From: CAWKEY01 sp963848675
GTDB taxonomy: Bacteria > Pseudomonadota > Gammaproteobacteria > Methylococcales > Methylomonadaceae
NCBI GenBank assembly: GCA_963848675.1
Contig: CAWKEY010000023.1
Span: 124,001 to 188,000 of the forward strand
Direction of reading: 5' to 3'
Length of the DNA: 64,000 nucleotides
Below the pieces are notes generated by a model. That model did not search any database. It was not told where the DNA came from and saw only the letters and a program-made list of their open reading frames with translations. The position numbers and the translations under genes are program-made. This document shows, piece after piece, positions 8,526 to 17,512 of the stretch. Every line of letters begins with the position of its first letter. Position 1 is the stretch's first letter.

Positions 8526-9881
8526 TCAGTTAGCTGAAATAATTTTATCGGCAGAGGAGTCAACCATGCGACCCCGTAAGGAATTGGGCAAGGCTTCGGT
8601 AATCAGTATATCGACAAACTGGCCGGCCAGACGCGGATGACCAATAAAATTGACGACCCGGTTGTTCTCGGTTCGGCCCTGCATTTGCAGGGGATTTTTC
8701 TTGGCAGGTCCTTCCACCAAAACAGTCTGCACGCTATCGATCATGCGGCTGGAAATGGCCGCGGTCATTTCATTCATGCGCTGCTGGAAGCGTTCCAGGC
8801 GCTGTTTTTTGACTTCGGCCGGCACATCATCAGGCATATCGGCGGCCGGCGTACCAGGCCGTTGACTATAAACAAAGCTGTAGGACAGATCGAAACCGAT
8901 CTCTTCAACCAGCGACAGGGTTTGTTCAAATTCGGCCTCGGTTTCGCCGGGGAATCCGATGATAAAATCCGATGACAGGTAAATGTTGGGGCGTACCAGC
9001 CGCAATTTGCGTATGGTTTCAACATAGTCGGCGCGCGTATGGCCTCGCTTCATCAAGGACAGAATATGATCACTGCCGCTTTGCACCGGCAAATGCAAAT
9101 GATCAACCAGTTGGGGAATTTCGGCAAAGGCTTCAATCAGGCTGCCGGTAAATTCAATCGGATGTGAGGTGGTAAACCGGATGCGCCCAATGCCCTCGAC
9201 GGCGGCAACATAATGCAGCAACAGGGCAAAATCGGCAATATCGCCATCCTCCATTTCGCCGCGATAAGCATTGACGTTTTGCCCTAACAAATTGACCTCG
9301 CGCACGCCTTGTTTGGCCAAAGTGGTAATTTCAGCGATCACATCATTCAGCGGACGGCTGATTTCCTCGCCGCGGGTATACGGCACCACGCAGAAGCTGC
9401 AATATTTACTGCAGCCTTCCATGACCGATACATAGGCTTTAGGGCCTTCGGCGCGCGGCTCGGGCAAGGCATCAAATTTTTCTATTTCCGGAAAGGAAAT
9501 ATCGACCACATGCTCGTGTCTATTGCGCGCCTGATCCAGCAATTGAGGCAAGCGGTGCAAAGTTTGCGGGCCGAACACAATATCGACAAACGGCGCGCGT
9601 TTTTGAATAGCCGCACCTTCCTGACTGGCCACACAGCCGCCGACACCGATAATCACCTCGGGGCGTTTATCTTTAATCCGGCGCCATTTGCCCAAGGCTG
9701 AAAAAACTTTTTCCTGCGCTTTCTCGCGCACCGAACAGGTATTCAGCAGCAGGACATCGGCTTGTTTGGGGTCGTCAATCAGTTCAAAACCATGCGAAGC
9801 CTCGAGCACATCCCGCATTTTATCGGAATCGTACTCATTCATTTGGCAGCCGTTGGTTTGAATGTAAAGTTTTTGTGTCAT
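8526..9881 (-). CDS. miaB: tRNA-2-methylthio-N6-dimethylallyladenosine synthase MiaB
   Basis: A 451-residue radical-SAM methylthiotransferase that adds a methylthio group to i6A37 of tRNAs reading UNN codons. The N-terminal UPF0004 domain carries three cluster cysteines (TNGCQMNEYDS, LLNTCSVR, VGGCVASQ). The radical-SAM cysteine triad is in GCSKYCSFCVVPYTRG (about residues 155-170), and a C-terminal TRAM domain follows. Length and order are canonical. It is the first gene of the ybeZ-ybeY-corC-galE run. Confidence 0.97.
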   Translation of the reverse strand: MTQKLYIQTNGCQMNEYDSDKMRDVLEASHGFELIDDPKQADVLLLNTCSVREKAQEKVFSALGKWRRIKDKRPEVIIGVGGCVASQEGAAIQKRAPFVDIVFGPQTLHRLPQLLDQARNRHEHVVDISFPEIEKFDALPEPRAEGPKAYVSVMEGCSKYCSFCVVPYTRGEEISRPLNDVIAEITTLAKQGVREVNLLGQNVNAYRGEMEDGDIADFALLLHYVAAVEGIGRIRFTTSHPIEFTGSLIEAFAEIPQLVDHLHLPVQSGSDHILSLMKRGHTRADYVETIRKLRLVRPNIYLSSDFIIGFPGETEAEFEQTLSLVEEIGFDLSYSFVYSQRPGTPAADMPDDVPAEVKKQRLERFQQRMNEMTAAISSRMIDSVQTVLVEGPAKKNPLQMQGRTENNRVVNFIGHPRLAGQFVDILITEALPNSLRGRMVDSSADKIISAN

Positions 9882-9987
9882 ATTTTGTAGCGGTGTTTAT
9901 CCGCTGGATTAATAATAAAAAACGCATGAAAATAAACAAGCGTTTAATCAAGGGGGGGCATTATAACCTGAATCAAGACCAAACAAG

Positions 9988-10012
9988 AAAAGCATCGGTT
10001 CAAAATGCTTTT
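9988..10012. terminator. Weak stem-loop between the hsdR remnant and miaB
   Basis: AAAAGCAT (9988-9995) and ATGCTTTT (10005-10012) form an 8-bp stem with a 9-base loop. An AT-rich flank lies on both sides, so it could act as a weak bidirectional terminator upstream of miaB. No long T-run is present. Confidence 0.3.
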
Positions 10013-10050
10013 AGCTGCCATCAGCATTGTTAACCAAATTGATCGGCACC

Positions 10051-10290
10051 TTATGCTCCGGTGCTTTTCAGCTGGCTCCTGCTGATCCGGCGGATATTGT
10101 ACGTGCGCTGGATACGTTTAACCATCAGGCGTAATTGGACTCTGGCGCTTTCCCGGCCGAACCCCTCGACCGTGATGTTCCGGCATAGACTTTCGGTCAG
10201 CTCGTAAGCGATAGGCTTCAGGGTTTCATCGGACAACTCCCGCACCGAAGACTCGCTGCCGGCCAGGGCATGGTAGAAATCGCATCTCAA
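10051..10290 (-). pseudogene. Remnant of a type I restriction enzyme R subunit (HsdR C-terminus)
   Basis: The 79-residue frame contains FYHALA, SVRELSDETLKPIAYELTE, then NITVEGF, RESARVQLRLMVKRI. This is the order and spacing of the conserved C-terminal domain (DUF3387) of HsdR, where the usual words are FYDALA, ELTE, NVTVDW and VRENVRAKLR.LVKRILRKY. The ATPase and nuclease domains (more than 700 residues) are absent, and the sequence upstream is the 3' end of an unrelated P-type ATPase gene 20 bases away. The terminal segment departs from the family after KRIQRTY. This is best read as a decayed fragment. Calling it a small functional gene is possible but unlikely. Confidence 0.65.
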
Positions 10291-10310
10291 GGTTTCGACA
10301 GGACCCGTCT

Positions 10311-13058
10311 CTATGTCCTGCTATTCCCGGCGGCTGCTTTGGGCAGAAATAAGCGAATAAAAAACTTTTCGATTTCAACCAGTAGAAACACGCTTGAAGC
10401 GACGGCGGCAATCATGCGCCACGTATGCGCATCCAGATCAACAGTACCGAATAATACTTGCATGGGCTGCCAATAGGTAAAAGCTAGCTGAAATCCAATG
10501 AGCAGCAGAACCGCCAGCCACACCAGCCAGTTGCCGAACAGGCCATGCAGATTGAGCACGGAATGATACAAATAACGGCTGTTGAAGACATAAAATATTT
10601 CAAACATCACCAGCGTATTGACGGCAACCGTCCGGGCTTGTTCAATCGAGCTGCCCAAGGATTCCTCCCAGAGAAACAGCCCGAAGGTGCCTGTCACAAT
10701 AATCAGCGACACGAACACAATGCGCCAGATCAAAAACGCCGAGAGTAATGGCTCATCTGGCTTTCTGGGTGCACGGCTCATAATGTTGCGCTCAGGCGGC
10801 TCAAAGGCCAGTGTTAGCGCCAGTGTTACCGCCGTAATCATGTTGACCCATAATATTTGTACCGGGGTGATCGGCAAGGTTTCACCCATGACGATGGCCG
10901 CGACGATGGTGAAGGCTTCACCGCCATTGGTGGGCAAGATAAAAATAATCGACTTAAGCAGGTTATCGTAAATGCCGCGGCCTTCTTCAACGGCATGGGC
11001 TATGGACGCAAAATTGTCATCGGCCAATACCATTTCACTGGTTTCCTTGGCGACTTCGGTACCCTTTTTACCCATCGCCACACCGACATCTGCACGTTTT
11101 AATGCCGGCGCATCATTAACGCCGTCACCGGTCATCGCCACCACATGGCCGTCCGCTTGCAGGGCAGTCACCAGACGTAGTTTATTTTCCGGACTGGTGC
11201 GGGCAAACACATCGACATTGCGGATGGCGGCTATAAGTTCACTATCGGTCATGCTATCCAGCTCTTCCCCGCTGAGTACAGAGCCGTTACCGATATTGAG
11301 TTGGGCAGCAATGGCAATGGCCGTTGCCGCATGATCGCCGGTGATCATTATGACGCGGATGCCGGCATGTTGACACTTGAGTACCGCTTTAACGGCTTCA
11401 GGGCGGGGCGGATCAATCATGCCGACCATGCCCAGCAATGTCAGTCCGCTTTCAACATCAGCACCGTTAATTTGTTTCTGCTGAGCAGGCAGCGTCTTGA
11501 AGGCAATCGCCAGCAGACGCTGACCACGGCCTGCGATTTCACCCATCATTTGCTGCCAGGGAGCCGCCTGAATGGCCACATCCTCGCCATTCAGGCGCTG
11601 AAGACTGCACATGCCCAGCAGCCGTTCGGGAGCACCTTTGATATAGACAAAGGCATGGCCGCTCAGATCGTGATGCAGCGTTGCCATATAGCGGTGTTGG
11701 GATTCAAAAGGAATCGTGTCGGTACGCGGCATTTCCAGATTGAGAACATCCGAATCCATTCCGGCTTTGTGCGCCAGCGTGATCAAGGCGCCCTCGGTAG
11801 GGTCGCCGTGAACAATCCAGTGGTCGCCGTGCGCAGCCCCGTTCCCGGATTTTTTCTCCAATCTGGCGTTATTACACAGCCCGGCAGCGCGCAGCAACTC
11901 CTGCAATTGCGGATGATCTTCTACAGGTACTGTTGCGCCTGCGAGATTAAAGCCGCCGTCAGGCGCATAACCGACACCTTCCACAGTGAACAGGGTGTTA
12001 TTGACAAACACCGATTTAGCGGTCATTTCGTTACAGGTGAGGGTGCCGGTTTTATCAGAACAGATGACGGTCACCGAGCCTAAGGTCTCGACCGCCGGTA
12101 AACGCCGGATAATGGCATTGCGCCTGGCCATGCGCTGCACGCCGATGGCCAGAGTAATAGTCATAATAGCCGGCAAGCCTTCGGGAATGGCGGCCACGGC
12201 AAGCCCCACCGCTGACATAAACAGTTCAGTCACGGAAGCATGTTTAATAAACCAGCCATAGGTGAAGGTGGCTGAGGCTATAATTAAAATAGCCAGGGTC
12301 AACCACTTGCTGAAACCGGCAATCTGGCGCAGCAGCGGCGTGGTTAATTGCGGAACCGAGCGCAGCATGGAACTGATGCGGCCGATTTCGGTTTTGTCGC
12401 CGGTAGCGATGACCATGCCGAGTCCTGTGCCGTAGGTAATCAGGGCACCTGAATAAGCCAGACAGAATCGATCCCCCAGCGCGGCATTAACATCGACAGC
12501 CGCCGTATTTTTTTCGACGGGCAAAGATTCGCCGGTGAGCATGGATTCATCGGCACGTAAATTTTTGACCTGCAGCAAACGCAAATCAGCCGGTACCTTG
12601 TCACCGCTTTCCAGGGTGACAATATCGCCCGGCACCAGTTGCTCGGCCGGAAGCAGAAAATGCTTGCCGCCGCGCCGCACCATGGACTGGAGCGTAAGCA
12701 TATTGCGGATGGCATCCAGGGCTTTTTCTGCCTTGCCTTCCTGGATGAAACCAACTAATGCATTAATCAGCACCACGCCGACGATAACGCCGCTGTCTAC
12801 CCAGTGTTCAATGACCGCCGTTACAGCGGCGGCGGCCAACAGCACATAAATGAGAACATTGTGAAACTGGCTCAAAAACCGTTTGAGCGGGCCGCGACTG
12901 ACTGCCGGCGTCAGCCGGTTTACACCGTATTCGCTCAGTCGTTGTGCAGCCTCTTGCTGACTCAAGCCCTGTTCGGTGCTGTCAAAAGCATCGCAAATGA
13001 CATCCAAGGGAAGCGTATGCCATGGACGGCTGGCTGATGGCTGTGTTTTTTTCATCAT
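10311..13058 (-). CDS. P-type cation-transporting ATPase (type II, Ca/Na/K-like)
   Basis: A 915-residue inner-membrane pump of the P2 (PMA1/SERCA-like) class. The domain order is an N-terminal cation-ATPase segment, two membrane helices, an actuator domain with TGES (about residue 175), the PEGLP ion-site motif in membrane helix 4, the phosphorylation site DKTGTLT, the nucleotide-binding domain (KGAPERLL), the hinge TGDGVNDAPALKRADVG, and C-terminal membrane helices. Bacterial relatives export Ca2+ or exchange monovalent cations; the ion cannot be settled from sequence alone. It lies downstream of a two-domain UspA gene in the same direction, with 122 bases between them. Confidence 0.92.
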   Translation of the reverse strand: MMKKTQPSASRPWHTLPLDVICDAFDSTEQGLSQQEAAQRLSEYGVNRLTPAVSRGPLKRFLSQFHNVLIYVLLAAAAVTAVIEHWVDSGVIVGVVLINALVGFIQEGKAEKALDAIRNMLTLQSMVRRGGKHFLLPAEQLVPGDIVTLESGDKVPADLRLLQVKNLRADESMLTGESLPVEKNTAAVDVNAALGDRFCLAYSGALITYGTGLGMVIATGDKTEIGRISSMLRSVPQLTTPLLRQIAGFSKWLTLAILIIASATFTYGWFIKHASVTELFMSAVGLAVAAIPEGLPAIMTITLAIGVQRMARRNAIIRRLPAVETLGSVTVICSDKTGTLTCNEMTAKSVFVNNTLFTVEGVGYAPDGGFNLAGATVPVEDHPQLQELLRAAGLCNNARLEKKSGNGAAHGDHWIVHGDPTEGALITLAHKAGMDSDVLNLEMPRTDTIPFESQHRYMATLHHDLSGHAFVYIKGAPERLLGMCSLQRLNGEDVAIQAAPWQQMMGEIAGRGQRLLAIAFKTLPAQQKQINGADVESGLTLLGMVGMIDPPRPEAVKAVLKCQHAGIRVIMITGDHAATAIAIAAQLNIGNGSVLSGEELDSMTDSELIAAIRNVDVFARTSPENKLRLVTALQADGHVVAMTGDGVNDAPALKRADVGVAMGKKGTEVAKETSEMVLADDNFASIAHAVEEGRGIYDNLLKSIIFILPTNGGEAFTIVAAIVMGETLPITPVQILWVNMITAVTLALTLAFEPPERNIMSRAPRKPDEPLLSAFLIWRIVFVSLIIVTGTFGLFLWEESLGSSIEQARTVAVNTLVMFEIFYVFNSRYLYHSVLNLHGLFGNWLVWLAVLLLIGFQLAFTYWQPMQVLFGTVDLDAHTWRMIAAVASSVFLLVEIEKFFIRLFLPKAAAGNSRT

Positions 13059-13180
13059 TTCTGTTGTAATTATTGACTGTAAAAAGCTGCACTAATCAGG
13101 TAGAGAGGCAGAATCTTGCGGCATCCGCCTCTGTGTGCTGAATCCTCCAGAAAAACTGTTGTGGCCGCGCCCGCAGCGGC

Positions 13181-14050
13181 TCATCTCAGTAACAGTAGCG
13201 GCCCTTTACTGTTGACCAGCATTTTGACGGTAAAGCTTCCCATGAGTAAATCGTGAATCCGGGTATGGCTAAACGCGCCCATAACGGTAAGATCAATATG
13301 CTGACTGGCCTGGTACTCACAAAGTGCAAGCTCGGCTTTACCTTTCAGTTTGGCGGCGTTAACGTCGAAGCCGCCTGCGGCAAGCAGTTTATTGGCCGCT
13401 TTCTGAAGGAGTTTGTCCGCGCTGGCGTCATCTTTACTGACACACACCAAATGACAGCAAAGGCCTTTGTATAAGGAGCTATTAGCGACCATGTCGACTG
13501 CTTTTTCAGCAGCCGCACTGCCGTCATAGGCAATCATGATCCGTTCGGGAGCTTTAAATGCTTCGTTCACAACCAGAATGGGTTTATGTAATGAACGGAT
13601 CATCGCTTCAAGTTTGGCGCCTATTTTGGCAGGCTGGTTTTCGTGTACTTTGCCCCGCGCGCCAATGACCAGGACGCGGATGCTGTCTTCAAGTTCAATC
13701 AGCGACTCAATCAGGCTGCCATGTTGCAGACAAGTAATGGGATCGGCGATGCCGCCTTCAATCACCCGCGCTTTAGCCGCCGTTAAAATAGCTTTACCCT
13801 GTTGCAGCCGCAATTTGCTTTGCTGTTGTTCAAGCGTGGTCATTTCTTCAAGCAGATGTTCCCTGCTGTCCAGACCGATACTGCCAGACAAGTCAGTTTT
13901 TGCGGCGGTCTCATGATGATGATCGATGGTGTGGATCAGTTTTAGCGGGGTTGCTAGCCGTTGCGCTATCCAGGCGGCGTAATCGCAGACGGCTTCACTG
14001 AGCACCGAACCATCAATGCAGGCCAGCACCCTGTTTGTATCAGTAGTCAT
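13181..14050 (-). CDS. Universal stress protein with two UspA domains
   Basis: A 289-residue protein made of two tandem Usp folds: the first from VLACIDGSVLSEAV (residues about 8-155), the second from RIMIAYDGSAAAEKAV (about 166-289). The second domain ends with a GxF-S-..MGSFTVKMLVNSKGPLLLL block resembling the ATP-binding loop. It overlaps the stop of the SulP gene by one base (TAATG), so the two are translationally coupled. A Usp next to a SulP transporter is a recurrent bacterial pairing and suggests a regulatory or stress role in anion or bicarbonate uptake. Confidence 0.92.
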   Translation of the reverse strand: MTTDTNRVLACIDGSVLSEAVCDYAAWIAQRLATPLKLIHTIDHHHETAAKTDLSGSIGLDSREHLLEEMTTLEQQQSKLRLQQGKAILTAAKARVIEGGIADPITCLQHGSLIESLIELEDSIRVLVIGARGKVHENQPAKIGAKLEAMIRSLHKPILVVNEAFKAPERIMIAYDGSAAAEKAVDMVANSSLYKGLCCHLVCVSKDDASADKLLQKAANKLLAAGGFDVNAAKLKGKAELALCEYQASQHIDLTVMGAFSHTRIHDLLMGSFTVKMLVNSKGPLLLLR

Positions 14051-15543
14051 TAGTGTCCCCCCATAATTTTTTCAATTTCTTCCGGTTTATCGTGCACGCC
14101 AAAGCGGTCGATGATGGTGCTGCTGGCTTTGTTCAAGCCAATCAACTCCACATCAGCACCCTCTCTGCGAAACTTTATCACGACTTTATCCAGCGCCGAC
14201 ACCGAGGATATGTCCCAGAAATGCGCACGATGTAAATCGATCACGACTTTATCAACGGCTTCCTTAAAGTCAAAGGCGGCGGTAAATTTGTCTGCCGAGT
14301 TAAAAAACACTTGCCCAATGACTTGGTAAGTCCGAGTGTCATTGGCCTCATTCAAGTCCGACTCAACATACATAAAGTGACTGATTTTGTTGGCAAAGAA
14401 AAGTGCTGCCAAGAGTACCCCGACAAATACCCCCAAGGCTAGGTTATGGCTCCAAACCACTACAATTACCGTCGTGACCATGACAGAACTGGTGGATAGA
14501 GGGTGCCGTTTTAAATCACGTATTGAACTCCAGCTAAAGGTGCCAATAGACACCATGATCATGACTGCAACCAGCCCCGCCATTGGAATTTGCCGGATCC
14601 ATTCATCCAGAAACACCACCATAATCAGTAAAAAGCTGCCCGCAGTCAGTGTCGATAAACGCCCGCGTCCGCCTGATTTGATGTTGATCACGGACTGCCC
14701 AATCATCGCGCAACCGGCCATGCCGCCCAGCAATCCGGCGCCGATATTGGCAATGCCCTGGCCTTTGCATTCACGGTTTTTGTCGCTGCTGGTATCGGTC
14801 AAATCATCAATAATGGTCGCCGTCATCAGGGATTCCAGTAAACCGACCACTGCCAGCGGCACGGAGTAAGGCAGGATAATTTGCAGGGTTTCCAGCGTGA
14901 ATGGTACCTGTGGCCACAAAAACACCGGCAGCGCGTCCGGCAATGCCCCCATGTCACCTACCGTGCGTATATCCAGCTGCAAAGTCATCGCGGCAGCAGT
15001 GAGCACGATAATGCAAACCAAGGGCGAAGGGACCGATTTGCCTATGAAAGGCAGATACGGAAATAAATAAATGATGCCCAGACCCGCTGCCGTCATCGCG
15101 TAAACATGCCAGCTGACACCAGTCAATTCCGGTAATTGCGCCATGAAAATCAAAATCGCCAAGGCATTGACAAAACCAGTGACCACCGAACGCGACACAA
15201 AACTCATCAAGCTGCCGATTTTTAGGTAACCGGCAATGATTTGTAATAGGCCGGTCATGAGGGTTGCCGCCAGCAAATATTGCAAGCCATGATCTTTAAC
15301 CAGCGTCACCATCAAAAGCGCCATCGCGCCGGTCGCGGCGCTGATCATGCCGGGCCGGCCGCCGAGCAATGCGGTAATTACGGCGATACAAAATGAGGCG
15401 TACAAGCCAACCTTCGGGTCGACACCGGCAATGATTGAAAAGGCAATGGCTTCCGGAATGAGCGCCAGCGCAACCACGGTGCCCGCCAGCAAATCGCCGC
15501 GAATGTTGCCTAGCCAGTCTTGTTTTTTTGAGAGTAAAAGCAT
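14050..15543 (-). CDS. SulP family anion transporter (sulfate or bicarbonate) with STAS domain
   Basis: A 497-residue inner-membrane protein. The SulP core contains the family start DLLAGTVVALALIPEAIAFS (residues about 17-36), GGRPGMISAATGAMALL, and GLLGGMAGCAMIGQS. The C-terminal part (about residues 395-497) is a cytoplasmic STAS domain with VVIDLHRAHFWDISSVSALDK. Relatives move sulfate, bicarbonate or other anions with Na+ or H+. The coupled UspA gene and the MarR gene 97 bases upstream in the same orientation suggest a small stress-responsive unit. The substrate is undetermined; bicarbonate is an attractive guess in a one-carbon organism but is unproven. Confidence 0.93.
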   Translation of the reverse strand: MLLLSKKQDWLGNIRGDLLAGTVVALALIPEAIAFSIIAGVDPKVGLYASFCIAVITALLGGRPGMISAATGAMALLMVTLVKDHGLQYLLAATLMTGLLQIIAGYLKIGSLMSFVSRSVVTGFVNALAILIFMAQLPELTGVSWHVYAMTAAGLGIIYLFPYLPFIGKSVPSPLVCIIVLTAAAMTLQLDIRTVGDMGALPDALPVFLWPQVPFTLETLQIILPYSVPLAVVGLLESLMTATIIDDLTDTSSDKNRECKGQGIANIGAGLLGGMAGCAMIGQSVINIKSGGRGRLSTLTAGSFLLIMVVFLDEWIRQIPMAGLVAVMIMVSIGTFSWSSIRDLKRHPLSTSSVMVTTVIVVVWSHNLALGVFVGVLLAALFFANKISHFMYVESDLNEANDTRTYQVIGQVFFNSADKFTAAFDFKEAVDKVVIDLHRAHFWDISSVSALDKVVIKFRREGADVELIGLNKASSTIIDRFGVHDKPEEIEKIMGGH

Positions 15544-15640
15544 GGTTATCCTGTTGAGAAGCCGCTTGCCGGAATGATTGCTAATTCAAAGAGAAAAAAT
15601 GAGCCTGAATAAAGCCGTCAGGCACGATTTAACAATTCAC

Positions 15641-16069
15641 CTAATCAGGTAAATTTGAAGGAATATTGTTCTTAATGCGGTCAAGCAATTTGATTAAGGT
15701 CTCTTGCTCTTGGGGCGTTAACACATTCAGCACCTGATCTTCCACCGCATCGGCTATTTTCCAAAGTTCCTGCATAATGGGCAGCGCTTTAGAGGTAATT
15801 TCCAGACGGTAAGCCCTGCGATCATCTGTGTCCTTGTTGCGCCGGACCAGACCTGATTCTTCAAGCAAATCAATTTGTCTTGCCAAGGTAATGGGTTTGA
15901 TTTCCAGGATTTCCGCAAGATCAATTTGCCTGCAGTTTTCATTCTCGGAAAGATGCACCAAAGCCCGCCATTGAGCATGAGTGAAGCCTATGTTTTCGGC
16001 TTCTTTATTGAAACGTTGGCGGATGACATGACTGATTTCGTAAGTTAAAAATCCGAATTTTGAATGCAT
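15641..16069 (-). CDS. MarR family transcriptional regulator
   Basis: A 142-residue winged-helix repressor: helices 1-2 (HVIRQRFNKEAENIGFTHAQWRALVHL), the recognition helix in LAEILEIKPITLARQIDLLEESGLV, and the wing with the conserved RRNKDTDDRRAYRLEIT. Length is typical of MarR proteins. It sits just upstream of the SulP-Usp pair in the same direction, so that pair is the likeliest target, possibly with autoregulation. The ligand is unknown. Confidence 0.92.
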   Translation of the reverse strand: MHSKFGFLTYEISHVIRQRFNKEAENIGFTHAQWRALVHLSENENCRQIDLAEILEIKPITLARQIDLLEESGLVRRNKDTDDRRAYRLEITSKALPIMQELWKIADAVEDQVLNVLTPQEQETLIKLLDRIKNNIPSNLPD

Positions 16070-16239
16070 GAATTAGTTACAAATGAGTATAGTAAGCAAC
16101 AGTCATTATACTGACGACATGCTCTCTATCCAATCGGTAATTGCGACCCATGCGCCTGATTTATTGCCAACCGGTTTTTTAAGCTGCTAAGCTAGGTCCG
16201 GTTACCAATTATCCACTCTTAACAACACAGCGGACATCC

Positions 16240-16932
16240 ATGATACCAATACGAGATACGGCCCCCTGTCATTCAACGCCCTGGGTTACCTGGGGCTTAA
16301 TGACGCTGTGCATCATCATTTTTGTCGTCATGCAAATCCTCCCTGAGCAATTGAGTTACCGGCTGGTTTATCTGTATGGCATGGTGCCTGTCCGCTATTC
16401 AAATCCGCAGTGGGCTTTTAGTTTTGGCCTGCCGTTTGATGGCTATTTGTCTTTTTTTACCAGTTTGTTTCTGCATGGCAACTGGTGGCATCTCATTATC
16501 AACATGCTGTTCATGTGGATTTTTGGCGATAATGTCGAAGACCGGATGGGACGCGTGCGGTTTTTGATTTTTTATGTCCTGTGCGGTCTTTTTGCCACTT
16601 TTTTGCAATGGTATTTTGATCCGCAGCTGGCAATTCCGGTGGTAGGTGCGTCAGGCGCCATTGCCGGGGTATTGGGGGCTTATTTCTTTCTGTATCCTTT
16701 TGCTCGTGTTGTCGTCTGGATTCCGATATTCTTTTTACCGATCGTCATTCATGTCCCGGCCATTGCTTTTTTGGGTGTCTGGGTCATTATTCAATTGCAT
16801 AGCGCAACGACCTCGGTGCTGTTTGAAGGCGTCACTGTTGATGTGGCATGGTGGGCGCATTTAGGCGGTTTTATTGCCGGCTCGCTCTTGTATCGCCTGT
16901 TTATAAGAAGCGCGCAGATAGAAGAAAAATGA
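16240..16932 (+). CDS. Rhomboid family intramembrane serine protease
   Basis: A 230-residue membrane protein with about six transmembrane helices. The rhomboid L1/TM2 block HGNWWHLIINMLFMWIFGDN and the catalytic serine motif GASGAIAG (about residue 147) in TM4 are present. The catalytic histidine partner is in WWAHLGGFIAG (about residue 206). These are the Ser-His dyad residues of active rhomboids. Substrates are unknown. It is divergent from the marR gene. Confidence 0.93.
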   Translation: MIPIRDTAPCHSTPWVTWGLMTLCIIIFVVMQILPEQLSYRLVYLYGMVPVRYSNPQWAFSFGLPFDGYLSFFTSLFLHGNWWHLIINMLFMWIFGDNVEDRMGRVRFLIFYVLCGLFATFLQWYFDPQLAIPVVGASGAIAGVLGAYFFLYPFARVVVWIPIFFLPIVIHVPAIAFLGVWVIIQLHSATTSVLFEGVTVDVAWWAHLGGFIAGSLLYRLFIRSAQIEEK

Positions 16933-17063
16933 AGTATTTGCATGGCTTTAAGGTATAATTTTCGGCTTAAAAAACGAGGGCTTTTTGACAAAGAAACCAT
17001 GGTCAGAAAGCATTTTCTGGCTAAAAAAAGCTGCTTAGGTTCTATCAGGAAATCGAAAATAAT

Positions 17064-17390
17064 ATGAAAAATGTTAATGTTGCATTGGTACGACTGCTTC
17101 AGTTTGTTGTGTTTGTGTTGTTCACCTTCATGGTCTTGACTTATTTTGGCGCTATGGTTTTATTGCCGCTGGATGCCATTGCGTTGCTGATCAAACTGCT
17201 GTCTGCCGTCGGTCTTAATGGCTTTATCGCTGCCTTTATTGCCATTCCGGCTGTCGGCTATTTGTGCCTGATCGTTTATAAAACACCAGGACTTTGCAAA
17301 ATGGTTATTGATACCGGTATTGACCTGGTCAATACCGGCAAGGCCAGGGTTGAAGCATTTAACGCCATTGTCAATGCAGTTAAAGGATAA
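17064..17390 (+). CDS. Small hypothetical membrane protein
   Basis: A 108-residue protein with three hydrophobic segments (residues about 9-32, 36-50, 52-76) and an amphipathic C-terminal helix. I do not recognise a family. It lies 131 bases downstream of the rhomboid gene and is followed by a strong terminator, so it has its own or a shared transcript ending at about 17465. Confidence 0.65.
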   Translation: MKNVNVALVRLLQFVVFVLFTFMVLTYFGAMVLLPLDAIALLIKLLSAVGLNGFIAAFIAIPAVGYLCLIVYKTPGLCKMVIDTGIDLVNTGKARVEAFNAIVNAVKG

Positions 17391-17430
17391 TGCTGCAATT
17401 GTCTTCCTTGCTCATGGGAGGATAACTACA

Positions 17431-17465
17431 AAGGCGTGTCAGACAGGGTCGACACGCCTTTTTTA
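17431..17465 (+). terminator. Rho-independent terminator
   Basis: AAGGCGTGTC (17431-17440) pairs perfectly with GACACGCCTT (17451-17460) across a 10-base loop and is followed by TTTT after a TT end. It closes the 17064-17390 transcript. Confidence 0.85.
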
Positions 17466-17512
17466 TGACGTTAAAATTTGTCGGGTCATGATTTATTATT
17501 CGGGTGTGAGCT

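Noticed and set aside
11301..12083. 260-residue plus-strand frame opposite the P-type ATPase
   Set aside because: Lies fully antisense to conserved ATPase domains, has no family features and no ribosome-binding site.
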